Of a stretch of DNA of 64,000 bases, positions 17,249 through 25,163 are shown in pieces. The translations under genes and the position numbers were made by a program. The stretch is from an uncultured Sedimentitalea sp. (GTDB taxonomy: Bacteria; Pseudomonadota; Alphaproteobacteria; Rhodobacterales; Rhodobacteraceae): NCBI GenBank assembly GCA_947504115.1, contig CANNGH010000005.1:124001-188000 (forward strand), written 5' to 3'. Positions within the stretch are counted from its first letter, which is position 1, and each line of letters starts with the position of its first letter. Under the pieces are notes generated by a model. That model was not told where the DNA came from. It worked only from the letters and a program-made list of their open reading frames with translations, and did not search any database.

Positions 17249-17610
17249 CCGTCCTCCAGCATCGCCAGCGCCAGATCATCGCCGGAAAACAGCGCCAGTG
17301 TCTCTCCCGACGTATCGTCCAACAGCATCACCGGGTCCGGCAGCGCCGCCGGCGGCGCAAGGCCCAGCCACAGGCCCGCCGCACAGGCCGCCGCCAGTCC
17401 GCCCATCGCCGGCCAACCGCCCAGCGCCGCGCGCAATTGCCGCCAGAGCGCGGCCGCGCCCGGGCGCGCAGGGGCGGCGAATCCCGCCCGAACGCGCGCC
17501 GCGTCCCGCAGGATGCGCGCCTCCAGCGCCTCGGGCAGGTCCGGCTTCTCCTGCCGCGCCACCTGCAACAGCCGGTCGAGTTCGTGCATGTTCGTGTCGG
17601 TCTCAGCCAT
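17245..17610 (-). CDS. Putative membrane anti-sigma factor
   Basis: A 121-residue protein with a basic and acidic cytoplasmic N-terminal half (about 1-65), one membrane segment (MGGLAAACAAGLWLGLAPP, about 70-90) and a short periplasmic tail. No zinc-binding H-x3-C-x2-C motif is present. It overlaps the ECF sigma gene by 8 bases upstream and the CpxP-like gene by 4 bases downstream. The anti-sigma role is inferred from topology and position alone, since the sequence is not a clear family match. Confidence 0.6.
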   Translation of the reverse strand: MAETDTNMHELDRLLQVARQEKPDLPEALEARILRDAARVRAGFAAPARPGAAALWRQLRAALGGWPAMGGLAAACAAGLWLGLAPPAALPDPVMLLDDTSGETLALFSGDDLALAMLEDG

Positions 17611-18181
17611 GATCCTCATACCCCAAAGCGGCGCTTTGATCCGCCAGAGCGGCGGCCAAGGCGCGTTTGCCGCGCGCGGTCAGACTTTCGACCGCCTCGA
17701 CCCCGATCTCCATGATCCCGGCGATCTCGGGGTTCGAAAGCTCTTCCAAATGCCGCAATACCACTGCCTGCCTTTGCCGCTCGGGCAGCGTCATCAGCGC
17801 GTTTTGCAGCGCATCCATCCGGTCGGTATCCTGCAGGCGCTGCACCACGCCCGGCGCGGGATCGGCGGGTTCGGGTATCTCGTCCAGCCCCGGCGATCCC
17901 CCCCTGCGGCGGCGCAGCAGGTCCAGACACAGGTTCATCGTCACACGGTAAAGCCAGGTCGAAACCTGCGCCCGACCGGTCTGCCAGTCGGGTGCTATCC
18001 GCCAGAGGCGCAGCATCGCCTCCTGCGTGACGTCTTCGGCTTCGGCGGCATCGCCCAGCACACGCCGGGCGACACCATAGGCACGCGGAGCCAGACGCGC
18101 GGTCAGGGCGCGCGCGGCGCGCGATTCGCCCTGCGCGAACCGTGCCAGCAATGCCGCATCGCTGTCCGCCGGTTCGATCAT
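17603..18181 (-). CDS. ECF-type RNA polymerase sigma factor
   Basis: A 192-residue group 4 sigma factor. Region 2 covers about 12-80 with the typical AEDVTQEAMLRLWRIAPDW core-binding segment and STWLYRVTMNLCLDLLRRRR. Region 4 at about 125-180 has LPERQRQAVVLRHLEELSNPEIAGIM with the recognition helix. It directs transcription of a small regulon, usually including its own operon. The ATG at 18181 is the only start that fits the family length. It is 40 bases after the EF-hand gene and overlaps the putative anti-sigma gene, as expected for a sigma/anti-sigma pair. Confidence 0.92.
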   Translation of the reverse strand: MIEPADSDAALLARFAQGESRAARALTARLAPRAYGVARRVLGDAAEAEDVTQEAMLRLWRIAPDWQTGRAQVSTWLYRVTMNLCLDLLRRRRGGSPGLDEIPEPADPAPGVVQRLQDTDRMDALQNALMTLPERQRQAVVLRHLEELSNPEIAGIMEIGVEAVESLTARGKRALAAALADQSAALGYEDHG

Positions 18182-18221
18182 GGACGGCAAGCCGTCCGGA
18201 AAAAACGCGCGCCCGACACAC

Positions 18222-18725
18222 TCAGTTCTTGTCCGAACGGCCCTGATTGCCTTGCTTGTCGCCGGCTCCCATCTTTTTTCCGGACTTGTTCCTGCCCGAC
18301 CAGTTCTCGCGGGCCTTGTCGAATTCGGCCTGGGTGATCGCGCCGTCGCCGTCCAGATCCATCCGTTCGAACATGCGTTTGCCGCCATCGCGCGGTGCTG
18401 GCATCTCGTCCTGGCTCAGCACGCCGTCGCCGTTCTTGTCGACCCGTGCCACCATCGCCTCGGCCCGCTCGCGGGCGCGCGCGACGGCCTCGGCCTCGAT
18501 CTCCTCGACGGTCAGCTTGCCATCGCCATCGGCATCGACCCGGCTGAACATCTGCTCGCGGCGCTGCTCCATCTCGTCCTGCGTGATCTTGCCGTCGCCA
18601 TTCAGGTCCAGGCTTTCAAAGTCCATCCAATGGCCCCTGGACATCTTGCCCTGCGCCGCCACGCCACCGGCGCCCAGCGCCGTCGCGGCAACGATCAATC
18701 CCGTCAAAAGTGTCTTGCGTGTCAT
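18222..18725 (-). CDS. Secreted four-EF-hand calcium-binding protein
   Basis: A 167-residue protein with a signal peptide (LLTGLIVAATALGAGGVAA) and four canonical EF-hand loops: DLNGDGKITQDE, DADGDGKLTVEE, DKNGDGVLSQDE and DLDGDGAITQAE. All have Asp/Asn at positions 1, 3 and 5 and an acid at position 12, so four Ca2+ ions could be bound in the periplasm. The C-terminal tail is Lys/Gly-rich. It is the first gene of the operon leading to the ECF sigma factor, which suggests a link between calcium (or another divalent metal) and the sigma response; that link is inference. Confidence 0.88.
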   Translation of the reverse strand: MTRKTLLTGLIVAATALGAGGVAAQGKMSRGHWMDFESLDLNGDGKITQDEMEQRREQMFSRVDADGDGKLTVEEIEAEAVARARERAEAMVARVDKNGDGVLSQDEMPAPRDGGKRMFERMDLDGDGAITQAEFDKARENWSGRNKSGKKMGAGDKQGNQGRSDKN

Positions 18726-18925
18726 TCTGTCTGCTCCTTCATCCATGACAGGCCGGCGGTGTCTGGCCGCCGATCCTGAAAGCCAAACGCACCGGCACCG
18801 CACTTCCGTCGCAACGATGACAATTTTTTTTGCCGCGTTCTTCGCGACATGGCGCCGCAACGCCATAAAGCCTCTTTTCGGATAGATGTTTTATCGCCAT
18901 GTTATGCGCAAAGGAAAACGCGATC

Positions 18926-19327
18926 ATGACACAAACACTCGAAGCTGCCGCATCGGCGGTCCCCGCACGTGCCGTCTGGCCGGCCCTGTCCAACGGATGG
19001 AGACGCAAATGCCCGCAATGCGGCAACGGTCCCCTGCTGAACGGGTATCTGCGGGTCACGCCGACCTGCACGGTCTGCCGCGAGGAACTGCACCACCACC
19101 GCGCCGATGATGGCCCGGCCTATCTGACCATCCTGATCGTCGCGCACCTGCTGACGCCGGGATTGCTGATCGCCTTCATCACCTGGCGTCCCGATCCGCT
19201 GATGCTGTTCACCATCTTTGCGGTTGGCTCGACAGCGCTGTCGCTTTATCTTCTGCCACGGCTGAAGGGGGCGATCGTGGGGTTCCAGTGGGCGCGGCAG
19301 ATGCACGGGTTCGCGGACCGGTCCTGA
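18926..19327 (+). CDS. DUF983 zinc-ribbon membrane protein
   Basis: A 133-residue protein with a zinc-ribbon-like segment (CPQCGNGPLL, then CTVCREEL) followed by two membrane helices (YLTILIVAHLLTPGLLIAFI and MLFTIFAVGSTALSLYLL). This is the DUF983 family, found throughout alphaproteobacteria and sometimes near cytochrome oxidase genes. The function is not established. It is transcribed divergently from the EF-hand operon, with 200 bases of shared upstream region. Confidence 0.82.
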   Translation: MTQTLEAAASAVPARAVWPALSNGWRRKCPQCGNGPLLNGYLRVTPTCTVCREELHHHRADDGPAYLTILIVAHLLTPGLLIAFITWRPDPLMLFTIFAVGSTALSLYLLPRLKGAIVGFQWARQMHGFADRS

Positions 19328-19355
19328 TCCCGGCCGGGGCAGCAAGGGGGCTGTG

Positions 19356-20057
19356 ATGAGCATCGACAAAACCGCCGTGCGCGATGCCGCGACGGTGATC
19401 GCGCTGCGCGACCGGGACAGCAATCCGGCGATCCTGATGGGGCAACGCGGCTCGAAAGCGGCGTTCATGCCCAACAAGTTCGTGTTTCCCGGCGGCGCGG
19501 TCGATCCCGAGGATGCGCAGGTGCCGCTGGCCACCCCGTTGCCCGATCTCTGCCGCGACCGGCTGGACGATCAATGCAACACGGATCTGCACCACGCGCT
19601 GGCCACCGCGGCCATTCGCGAGTTGTGGGAGGAAACCGGTCTCGTGCTGGGCCAGCCCGGTGACTGGCGGGGCGACGTGCCGCCCGATTGGCGCAGCTTT
19701 GCCCGAACCGGGCATGTTCCGGCGGCTGACGGGCTGCAATTCGTGTTTCGCGCGCTGACTCCACCGGGACGGCCCCGCCGGTTCGATGCGCGGTTCTTTC
19801 TGGTGGACGCGGCCCATATCCACGGCGATCTCGACGATTTCAGCCATGCCTGCGACGAGCTTTCGCATCTGCAATGGATCGAACTGGACCGGGCGCGGGA
19901 TTTCGACCTGCCCTTCATCACCGAGGTGGTGCTGGCCGAGGTCGCCGCCCGCGTTACCGACCCCGCGCCCCCCGCAAGCGTGCCGTTCTTTCGCAACGAC
20001 GACGAAGAAAGCCTGTTCCTGCGGCTTTACGGACGGCCGAAACCCGAAGGCATTTGA
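19356..20057 (+). CDS. NUDIX hydrolase
   Basis: A 233-residue NUDIX protein. The Nudix box is present but split by an insertion: GGAVDPEDA, then about 35 residues, then AAIRELWEETGL with the catalytic R-E-x-x-E-E core. The insertion is common in the larger CoA/nucleotide-sugar type NUDIX proteins (NUDT7/NUDT19-like), so a pyrophosphohydrolase acting on CoA or a nucleotide derivative is possible. The ATG at 19356 follows AAGGGGG; it lies 28 bases after the DUF983 gene and is probably co-transcribed. Confidence 0.85.
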   Translation: MSIDKTAVRDAATVIALRDRDSNPAILMGQRGSKAAFMPNKFVFPGGAVDPEDAQVPLATPLPDLCRDRLDDQCNTDLHHALATAAIRELWEETGLVLGQPGDWRGDVPPDWRSFARTGHVPAADGLQFVFRALTPPGRPRRFDARFFLVDAAHIHGDLDDFSHACDELSHLQWIELDRARDFDLPFITEVVLAEVAARVTDPAPPASVPFFRNDDEESLFLRLYGRPKPEGI

Positions 20058-20084
20058 GAGTCGGGGCAGGCCGAAAGCGCGGAA

Positions 20085-20130
20085 CCGGGGCGCTGCCCCG
20101 GACCCCGGGATATTTTTCCGCCAGAAGAAA
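20085..20130. repeat. Hairpin-containing dispersed repeat between convergent genes
   Basis: CCGGGGC-GCT-GCCCCGG (20085-20101) is a 7-bp hairpin followed by ACCCCGGGATATTTTT and CCAGAAGAA. It matches the layout of the element at 5222-5268, and the TATTTTT stretch also recurs in the fragment at 23175-23202. It lies between the convergent NUDIX and carnitine operons and, with its T run, can act as a terminator for the NUDIX transcript. Confidence 0.6.
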
Positions 20131-20160
20131 TCAGGGAGGCACATTGACGCGGCCCGCCGT

Positions 20161-21630
20161 TCATCGCGGGGCGCCGATGCTCCGTCCGGCACCCTCGGGC
20201 CGTGGCAGATCCGCCTGTGCGCGCGCGATAAGGTCCAGCGCCGCGGCCACCTGCGGACCCGGCTCGCTGGGGCGGCGGGTTTTCAGGCTGACATGCAGCA
20301 GGAAATGTTCGCCCGTCGCCAACAGCCGCTCTCCTTCATACATGGAATGGAACAGGTGCAGTTTCTTGCCCTCGCCCAGAAGCAGTTGCGTACGTATGGT
20401 GAGGCGCGCTCCGGCATCGGCCTCGTCCAGATGGCGAATATGGGTTTCGGCGGTGAAATAGCTGCCCCCCGCGGCAATGTAATCCGCGTCGCAGCCGATC
20501 ATCTCCATGAAGCGGTCGGTGGCGTTCGTGAAGGCGTCGAGGTAGCGACTTTCGGTCATGTGGCCGTTGTAATCGGTCCAGTCCAGCGGCACGGCACGCG
20601 ACAATGTCAGGATCGGCTGGCCGGGATCGGACAGGTCCGCCGCACGGTCCGCCAGACGCGTGCCGGTCCTGAGTTGCGCATCGTGGTTTCGCAGCAGCGC
20701 CCCCGCGCCCCAATCCTGTTGTTTCAGCGCGCGCATCATGCCGACAAGGTTGGCGTCGCGGATGCGCTCGAGTTCTCGGATCGTGTAGGCTCCGGATTGC
20801 GCATCGGATTGCCCGGCGATGAGTTCCACCAGATCGTCGGTGAACGGGGGCACATCGGTCAGCTTGCACCAGGGCAATTCCAGCGTCGGGCCGAACTGCG
20901 CCATGAAGTGTTTCATCCCCGCCTCGCCGCCGGCGACGCGATAGGTCTCGAACAGGCCCATCTGCGCCCAGCGCAGGCCAAAGCCGTAGCGGATCGCGTT
21001 GTCGATCTCTTCGGTGGTGGCGATGCCGTCCTTGACCAGCCACAGCGACTCGCGCCAGACGACCTCGAGCAAGCGGTCGGCGATATGCGCCTCGATCTCG
21101 CGTTTGATGTGCAGCGGGAACATGCCAAGGCCGGTCAGCACCGCGCCGGCGCGATCGATCAGGTCCGGCGGGGTTGCGTCGCTGCCCACCAGTTCGACCA
21201 GCGGCAACAGGTAAACCGGATTGAACGGATGCGTCACCACGATCTGGCCGGGACGCACCGCACCCTGTTGCAATTCGCCGGGCTTGAACCCCGAGGTGGA
21301 CGAGCCGATGATCGCCTGCGGATCGCAGGCCGCCTGAAGCGCGGCGAACACCTTGTGCTTGACGTCCAGCCGCTCGGGGACGCTTTCCTGTATCCAGTCG
21401 GCGCCCTGAACGACATCTTCCATGGTGTCGTGCCAACTCAGCCGCCCCTCTTCGGGCAGGGGCACATCGCTCAGCCCCGGCAGCGCACGGCGGGCATTGT
21501 CCAGAACCTCGCCGATCTTGCGCTGCGCCTGCGGGTCCGGGTCGAATACGCGCACATCCCAGCCATTCAGCAGGAACCGCGCGGCCCAGCCGCCGCCGAT
21601 GACCCCGCCGCCGATGATCGCTGCAATCAT
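20161..21630 (-). CDS. L-carnitine 3-dehydrogenase fused to a betainyl-CoA thioesterase-type domain
   Basis: A 489-residue fusion. Residues 1 to about 315 are a 3-hydroxyacyl-CoA-dehydrogenase-like NAD enzyme (IIGGGVIGGGWAARFLLNGW at the start, THPFNPVYLLPLVELV around the active-site His), the family of carnitine 3-dehydrogenase. Residues ~330-470 form a hotdog thioesterase-like domain (LDWTDYNGHMTESRYLDAF). In Pseudomonas the two activities are the separate proteins CdhA and CdhB; rhizobial enzymes are also fused. The protein oxidises carnitine to 3-dehydrocarnitine and hydrolyses the betainyl-CoA produced by the CdhC-type enzyme. It overlaps the lipoprotein gene by 4 bases. Confidence 0.88.
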   Translation of the reverse strand: MIAAIIGGGVIGGGWAARFLLNGWDVRVFDPDPQAQRKIGEVLDNARRALPGLSDVPLPEEGRLSWHDTMEDVVQGADWIQESVPERLDVKHKVFAALQAACDPQAIIGSSTSGFKPGELQQGAVRPGQIVVTHPFNPVYLLPLVELVGSDATPPDLIDRAGAVLTGLGMFPLHIKREIEAHIADRLLEVVWRESLWLVKDGIATTEEIDNAIRYGFGLRWAQMGLFETYRVAGGEAGMKHFMAQFGPTLELPWCKLTDVPPFTDDLVELIAGQSDAQSGAYTIRELERIRDANLVGMMRALKQQDWGAGALLRNHDAQLRTGTRLADRAADLSDPGQPILTLSRAVPLDWTDYNGHMTESRYLDAFTNATDRFMEMIGCDADYIAAGGSYFTAETHIRHLDEADAGARLTIRTQLLLGEGKKLHLFHSMYEGERLLATGEHFLLHVSLKTRRPSEPGPQVAAALDLIARAQADLPRPEGAGRSIGAPR

Positions 21631-22127
21631 TGTCTTTCTCCTGAAACCGTCATTTTCGTTTCGACCAGTCTGGACAGGTCATATCCATACCATTCCAGTA
21701 TCTCGCGCGCCGCAACCATCCGGTCGGCAGCCCCGTCGCCGCGCTCGATGATCATGCCGAACCGGCCCGAAGGCGTGCCGAGCGCCGCCGTCCGGTAATC
21801 GGCATCGGTCCACAACACCCAGATATCCGCCCCCTCGCCCTTTGGCCGCAACCGCCCCGGCGCTACCAGATCCAGCGTGACCGGCTGCGCGCCGTCACGC
21901 ATGATCAAACCGCCGGTGGCGTTGCCCTCAAAGCGGATCATGCGGCTGGCCGGCTGCGCGTCCTCAGGGGCGAAGGCTGCAACCACCCGATAATCGCCGG
22001 CGAAACGCGCAGGCTCGAACCGGGTGGTCGCGGCGATGGGCGCATTGCCATCGCGATAGCCGGCGCGCTCCGAAAGCGGACCACAGGCGGCCAGCCCCAG
22101 CGCGAGGGTCAGCGACAGCCGCCTCAC
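21627..22127 (-). CDS. Lipocalin-like lipoprotein in the carnitine operon
   Basis: A 166-residue predicted lipoprotein that starts at a GTG overlapping the upstream cdhC stop (GTGA). The lipobox is LGLAAC near residue 15, and the mature protein has beta-rich segments (FAGDYRVVAAF, GADIWVLWTDADYRTAALG, RFGMIIER) that look like a small lipocalin/Blc-type barrel. It ends with a 4-base overlap into the carnitine dehydrogenase gene. It lies in the operon between two catabolic enzymes, so a role in handling carnitine esters or lipids at the outer membrane is possible but not shown. Confidence 0.78.
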   Translation of the reverse strand: MRRLSLTLALGLAACGPLSERAGYRDGNAPIAATTRFEPARFAGDYRVVAAFAPEDAQPASRMIRFEGNATGGLIMRDGAQPVTLDLVAPGRLRPKGEGADIWVLWTDADYRTAALGTPSGRFGMIIERGDGAADRMVAAREILEWYGYDLSRLVETKMTVSGERQ

Positions 22128-23041
22128 CGCGCTTCCGGTGCGCGTTTGGTCAGGCCCAGCTTGCGGCGCACCTCGTCCGGTCCGATCACCCGCGCGCCCA
22201 TATTCTCGATGATGGTGCCCGCCCGCTCCACCAACTGCCAGTTCTCGGCCAGAACACCCTTTTCCAGCCACAGGTTGTCCTCCAGCCCGACACGCACATT
22301 GCCCCCCGCCAGCACCGAGGCGGCGACATAGGCCATCTGGCTGCGCCCCAGGCCAAAGGCGGAAAACGTCCAGTCATCCGGCACGTTGTTGACCATCGCC
22401 ATGAAGGTGTTGAGATCGTCCGGCGCGCCCCACGGTACCCCCATGCACAATTGCACCAGCGCGGGCGCCTCCAGAACGCCGTCGGCGACCAATTGCTTGG
22501 CATACCACAGATGGCCGGTGTCGAAGGCCTCGATCTCGGGCTTCACGCCCATTTCCGTCATCATCCGCCCCATCGCCTGCAACATGCCGGGCGTGTTCGT
22601 CATCACGTAATCGGCCTCGGCAAAGTTCATCGTGCCACAATCCAGCGTGCAGATCTCGGGCCGGCAATCGGCCACATGGGCGACGCGCTCGCTGGCGCCG
22701 ATCATGTCGGTGCCCTCCTCGTTCAGCGGCAACGGCTTCTCGGTCGGACCAAAGATCATGTCCCCGCCCATTCCGGCCGTCAGGTTCAGCACGACATCGG
22801 TTCCCGAATCGCGGATGCGCTCGGTCAGTTCGCGATATAGATCCGGATCGCGGCTTGGCGCTCCGGTATCGGGATCGCGCAAATGGCAATGCACCACCGC
22901 GGCCCCTGCCTTCGCGGCGGCGATCGCGCTCTCGGCGATCTGCCCGGGGCTTCGTGGCACGTGCGGGCTGCGGTCCTGCGTGGCGCCCGATCCCGTCACG
23001 GCACAGGTGATGAAGACCTCTTTGTTCATGTTCAGCGGCAT
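22124..23041 (-). CDS. cdhC: BKACE-family enzyme, 3-dehydrocarnitine:acetyl-CoA trimethylamine transferase type
   Basis: A 305-residue beta-keto acid cleavage enzyme (DUF849). The metal-binding HCHLRDPDTGAPSRD motif (around residue 50) and the later AFDTGHLWYAKQLV segment fit the family. In the carnitine pathway the enzyme reacts 3-dehydrocarnitine with acetyl-CoA to give acetoacetate and betainyl-CoA. The specific role is inferred from its place in an operon with a carnitine dehydrogenase-thioesterase fusion. The start is fixed by AAGGAGG 7 bases upstream of ATG 23041. Confidence 0.85.
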   Translation of the reverse strand: MPLNMNKEVFITCAVTGSGATQDRSPHVPRSPGQIAESAIAAAKAGAAVVHCHLRDPDTGAPSRDPDLYRELTERIRDSGTDVVLNLTAGMGGDMIFGPTEKPLPLNEEGTDMIGASERVAHVADCRPEICTLDCGTMNFAEADYVMTNTPGMLQAMGRMMTEMGVKPEIEAFDTGHLWYAKQLVADGVLEAPALVQLCMGVPWGAPDDLNTFMAMVNNVPDDWTFSAFGLGRSQMAYVAASVLAGGNVRVGLEDNLWLEKGVLAENWQLVERAGTIIENMGARVIGPDEVRRKLGLTKRAPEAR

Positions 23042-23344
23042 GTCGCGACCCTCCTTGATTTCGTCCCCCAGCATGACGCGACTTCGCGCGGAAAACTATA
23101 GATCGCAGGCAAGAAAGTTGCGGAACCTCGAAAAGACCGCCGCCGCGAGCCGTGGCGGACCCCCTGTCCTTCCACTTTCGCAAAAATACCCCCGCCGGAG
23201 GCTCCGACGTGGCCGCTCGCACCACCGCCGTGACGTGGAGCACCTCGATCTTCGGTGCGACGACGGCTGACAACGGGGGGTGACGCCCTGTGGTGCCTGC
23301 GCTAAGACGCCCGGACAGACAAAAAGGACAGGGGCGGCAGGCGC
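23042..23344. other. Intergenic region between divergent cdhC and metG
   Basis: About 300 bases with no convincing gene. It contains the promoters for the carnitine operon (leftward) and metG (rightward), which I cannot place exactly. The only recognisable object is a dispersed-repeat fragment at 23175-23202. No riboswitch or T-box is apparent in front of metG. Confidence 0.6.
23175..23202. repeat. Fragment of a dispersed intergenic element
   Basis: The stretch CTTTCGCAAAAATACC, followed by CCCGCCGGAGGC, read on the minus strand is GCCTCCGGCGGG then GGTATTTTTGCG. This resembles the GGGATATTTTT part of the element at 20085-20130. Strings of this type are common between genes in Rhodobacteraceae. 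Confidence 0.4.
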
Positions 23345-25063
23345 ATGGCACGCATACTCATCACATCGGCTCTTCCCTATATCAACGGGATCAAGCATCT
23401 GGGCAATCTGGTGGGCAGCCAGTTGCCCGCCGATCTGTTCGCCCGTTACATGCGCGGACGCGGCCACGAGGTTCTGTTCCTCTGCGCCACCGACGAACAT
23501 GGCACGCCCGCCGAACTGGCTGCCGCCAAGGCCGGACAGCCGGTTGCCGAATACTGCGCCCGCATGCACGAGGTCCAGGGCGATATCGCCCGCCGCTTCG
23601 GCCTGTCCTTCGACCATTTCGGCCGCTCCTCCAGCAAGCAGAACCACCGCCTGACCCAGCATCTGGCCGGAAAGCTGGCCGAGAACGGGCTGATCCGCGA
23701 GGTGAGCGAGGAACAGGTCTATTCCAACGCCGATGGCCGCTTCCTGCCCGACCGCTATATCGAGGGCACCTGCCCCAATTGCGGTTACGACAAGGCCCGC
23801 GGCGATCAGTGCGAGAACTGCACCAAGCAGCTTGACCCGACCGACCTGATCGACCCGCGCAGCGCGATCTCGGGCAGCACCGACCTGGAAGTGCGCGAAA
23901 CCAAGCACCTGTTCCTGCGCCAATCCGCGCTGAAGGACGATCTGGACAAGTGGATCGACTCCAAGGCCGACTGGCCGATCCTGACGACATCCATTGCCAA
24001 AAAATGGCTCCATGACGGCGACGGCCTGCAGGATCGCGGCATCACCCGCGATCTCGACTGGGGCATCCCGGTCAAGCGCGGCACCGAGGACTGGCCCGGC
24101 ATGGAGGGCAAGGTGTTCTATGTCTGGTTCGACGCCCCCATCGAATACATCGCCTGCGCCGCCGAATGGGCCGAGGCCAACGGGCTGGACGACGCCGCCT
24201 GGGAACGCTGGTGGCGCACCGACAAGGGCGCCGAGGATGTGCGTTACGTCCAGTTCATGGGCAAGGACAACGTGCCGTTCCACACCCTGTCTTTCCCGGC
24301 GACGATGATCGGCTCGGGCGAACCCTGGAAGATGGTGGATCACCTCAAGTCCTTCAATTATCTCAATTTCGAGGGCGGCCAGTTCAGCACCAGCCAGGGG
24401 CGCGGCGTGTTTCAGGATCAGGCGCTGGACATCCTGCCGGCCGATTACTGGCGCTGGTGGCTGTTGAGCCACGCGCCCGAAAGCAGCGATTCCGAATTCA
24501 CCTGGGAGAATTTCCAGGTCGCGGTGAACAAGGATCTGGCCGACGTACTGGGCAATTTCGTCAGCCGCGTCACCAAGTTCTGCCGCAGCAAGTTCGGCGA
24601 GACCGTCCCCCAGGGCGGCGCGCATGGCGACGCCGAAACCGCGCTGATCGCCGGCCTCACCACCCGCATCCGCGCCTATGAGCGGCACATGCAGGACATG
24701 GAAGTGCGCAAATCCGCGTCCGAACTGCGCGCGATCTGGGTGGCGGGCAACGAATACCTGCAATCCGCCGCGCCCTGGGCGACGTTCAAGGAAGATCCCG
24801 AAAAGGCCGCGATGCAGGTGCGGCTGGGTTTGAACCTCATCCGCCTTTACGCGGTGCTGAGCGCGCCGTTTATCCCCGATGCCAGCGCGCGGATGCTGGC
24901 GGCAATGCAGACGGACGATTCCGGCTGGCCCGATGATGTGGCGGGCGCGCTGGAAGCCTTGCAACCGGGCCACGCCTTCGAGGTGCCCGACGTGCTGTTC
25001 GCCAAGATCACCGACGCCCAGCGCGAAGACTGGCAAGAGCGCTTCTCGGGCCGTCGGGCCTGA
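23345..25063 (+). CDS. metG: Methionyl-tRNA synthetase
   Basis: A 572-residue class I synthetase that charges tRNA-Met. It has the HIGH-equivalent sequence in [13 protein letters not shown] (residues 10-22; HLGN), a zinc-binding insertion with CPNC and CENC, the anticodon-binding region with W residues, and the KMSKS-equivalent STSQGRG. The C-terminal EMAP-like domain found in E. coli MetG is absent, as usual for this shorter alphaproteobacterial form. It is a monocistronic housekeeping gene. Confidence 0.95.
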   Translation: MARILITSALPYINGIKHLGNLVGSQLPADLFARYMRGRGHEVLFLCATDEHGTPAELAAAKAGQPVAEYCARMHEVQGDIARRFGLSFDHFGRSSSKQNHRLTQHLAGKLAENGLIREVSEEQVYSNADGRFLPDRYIEGTCPNCGYDKARGDQCENCTKQLDPTDLIDPRSAISGSTDLEVRETKHLFLRQSALKDDLDKWIDSKADWPILTTSIAKKWLHDGDGLQDRGITRDLDWGIPVKRGTEDWPGMEGKVFYVWFDAPIEYIACAAEWAEANGLDDAAWERWWRTDKGAEDVRYVQFMGKDNVPFHTLSFPATMIGSGEPWKMVDHLKSFNYLNFEGGQFSTSQGRGVFQDQALDILPADYWRWWLLSHAPESSDSEFTWENFQVAVNKDLADVLGNFVSRVTKFCRSKFGETVPQGGAHGDAETALIAGLTTRIRAYERHMQDMEVRKSASELRAIWVAGNEYLQSAAPWATFKEDPEKAAMQVRLGLNLIRLYAVLSAPFIPDASARMLAAMQTDDSGWPDDVAGALEALQPGHAFEVPDVLFAKITDAQREDWQERFSGRRA

Positions 25064-25104
25064 TTTCCACAATCGTCGCCCGTGGTCTTACCCTCGCGTC
25101 GCGA

Positions 25105-25133
25105 TTGACATGAATCTTCATTCATGTTTCAGA
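25105..25133 (+). promoter_or_regulatory. Promoter with embedded palindromic operator upstream of the liv-type operon
   Basis: TTGACA (25105-25110) is a perfect -35 box. The 17-base spacer holds most of a perfect inverted repeat, ACATGAAT-N4-ATTCATGT (25108-25127), followed by a weak -10 (TTCAGA, 25128-25133). A dimeric repressor bound here would block RNA polymerase. The palindrome resembles TetR-type operators; the TetR domain encoded at 30713-32803 is one candidate, but no second copy of this palindrome was found near that gene. Confidence 0.6.
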
Positions 25134-25163
25134 TTCTCCAACCAACCCCGGAGGAGACCCGAC

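Noticed and set aside
19786-21798. A 670-codon plus-strand frame over the carnitine dehydrogenase gene
   Set aside because: Antisense shadow of a well-supported fusion enzyme, with no domain of its own.
23096-25072. A 658-codon minus-strand frame over metG
   Set aside because: Antisense shadow; metG is unmistakable.
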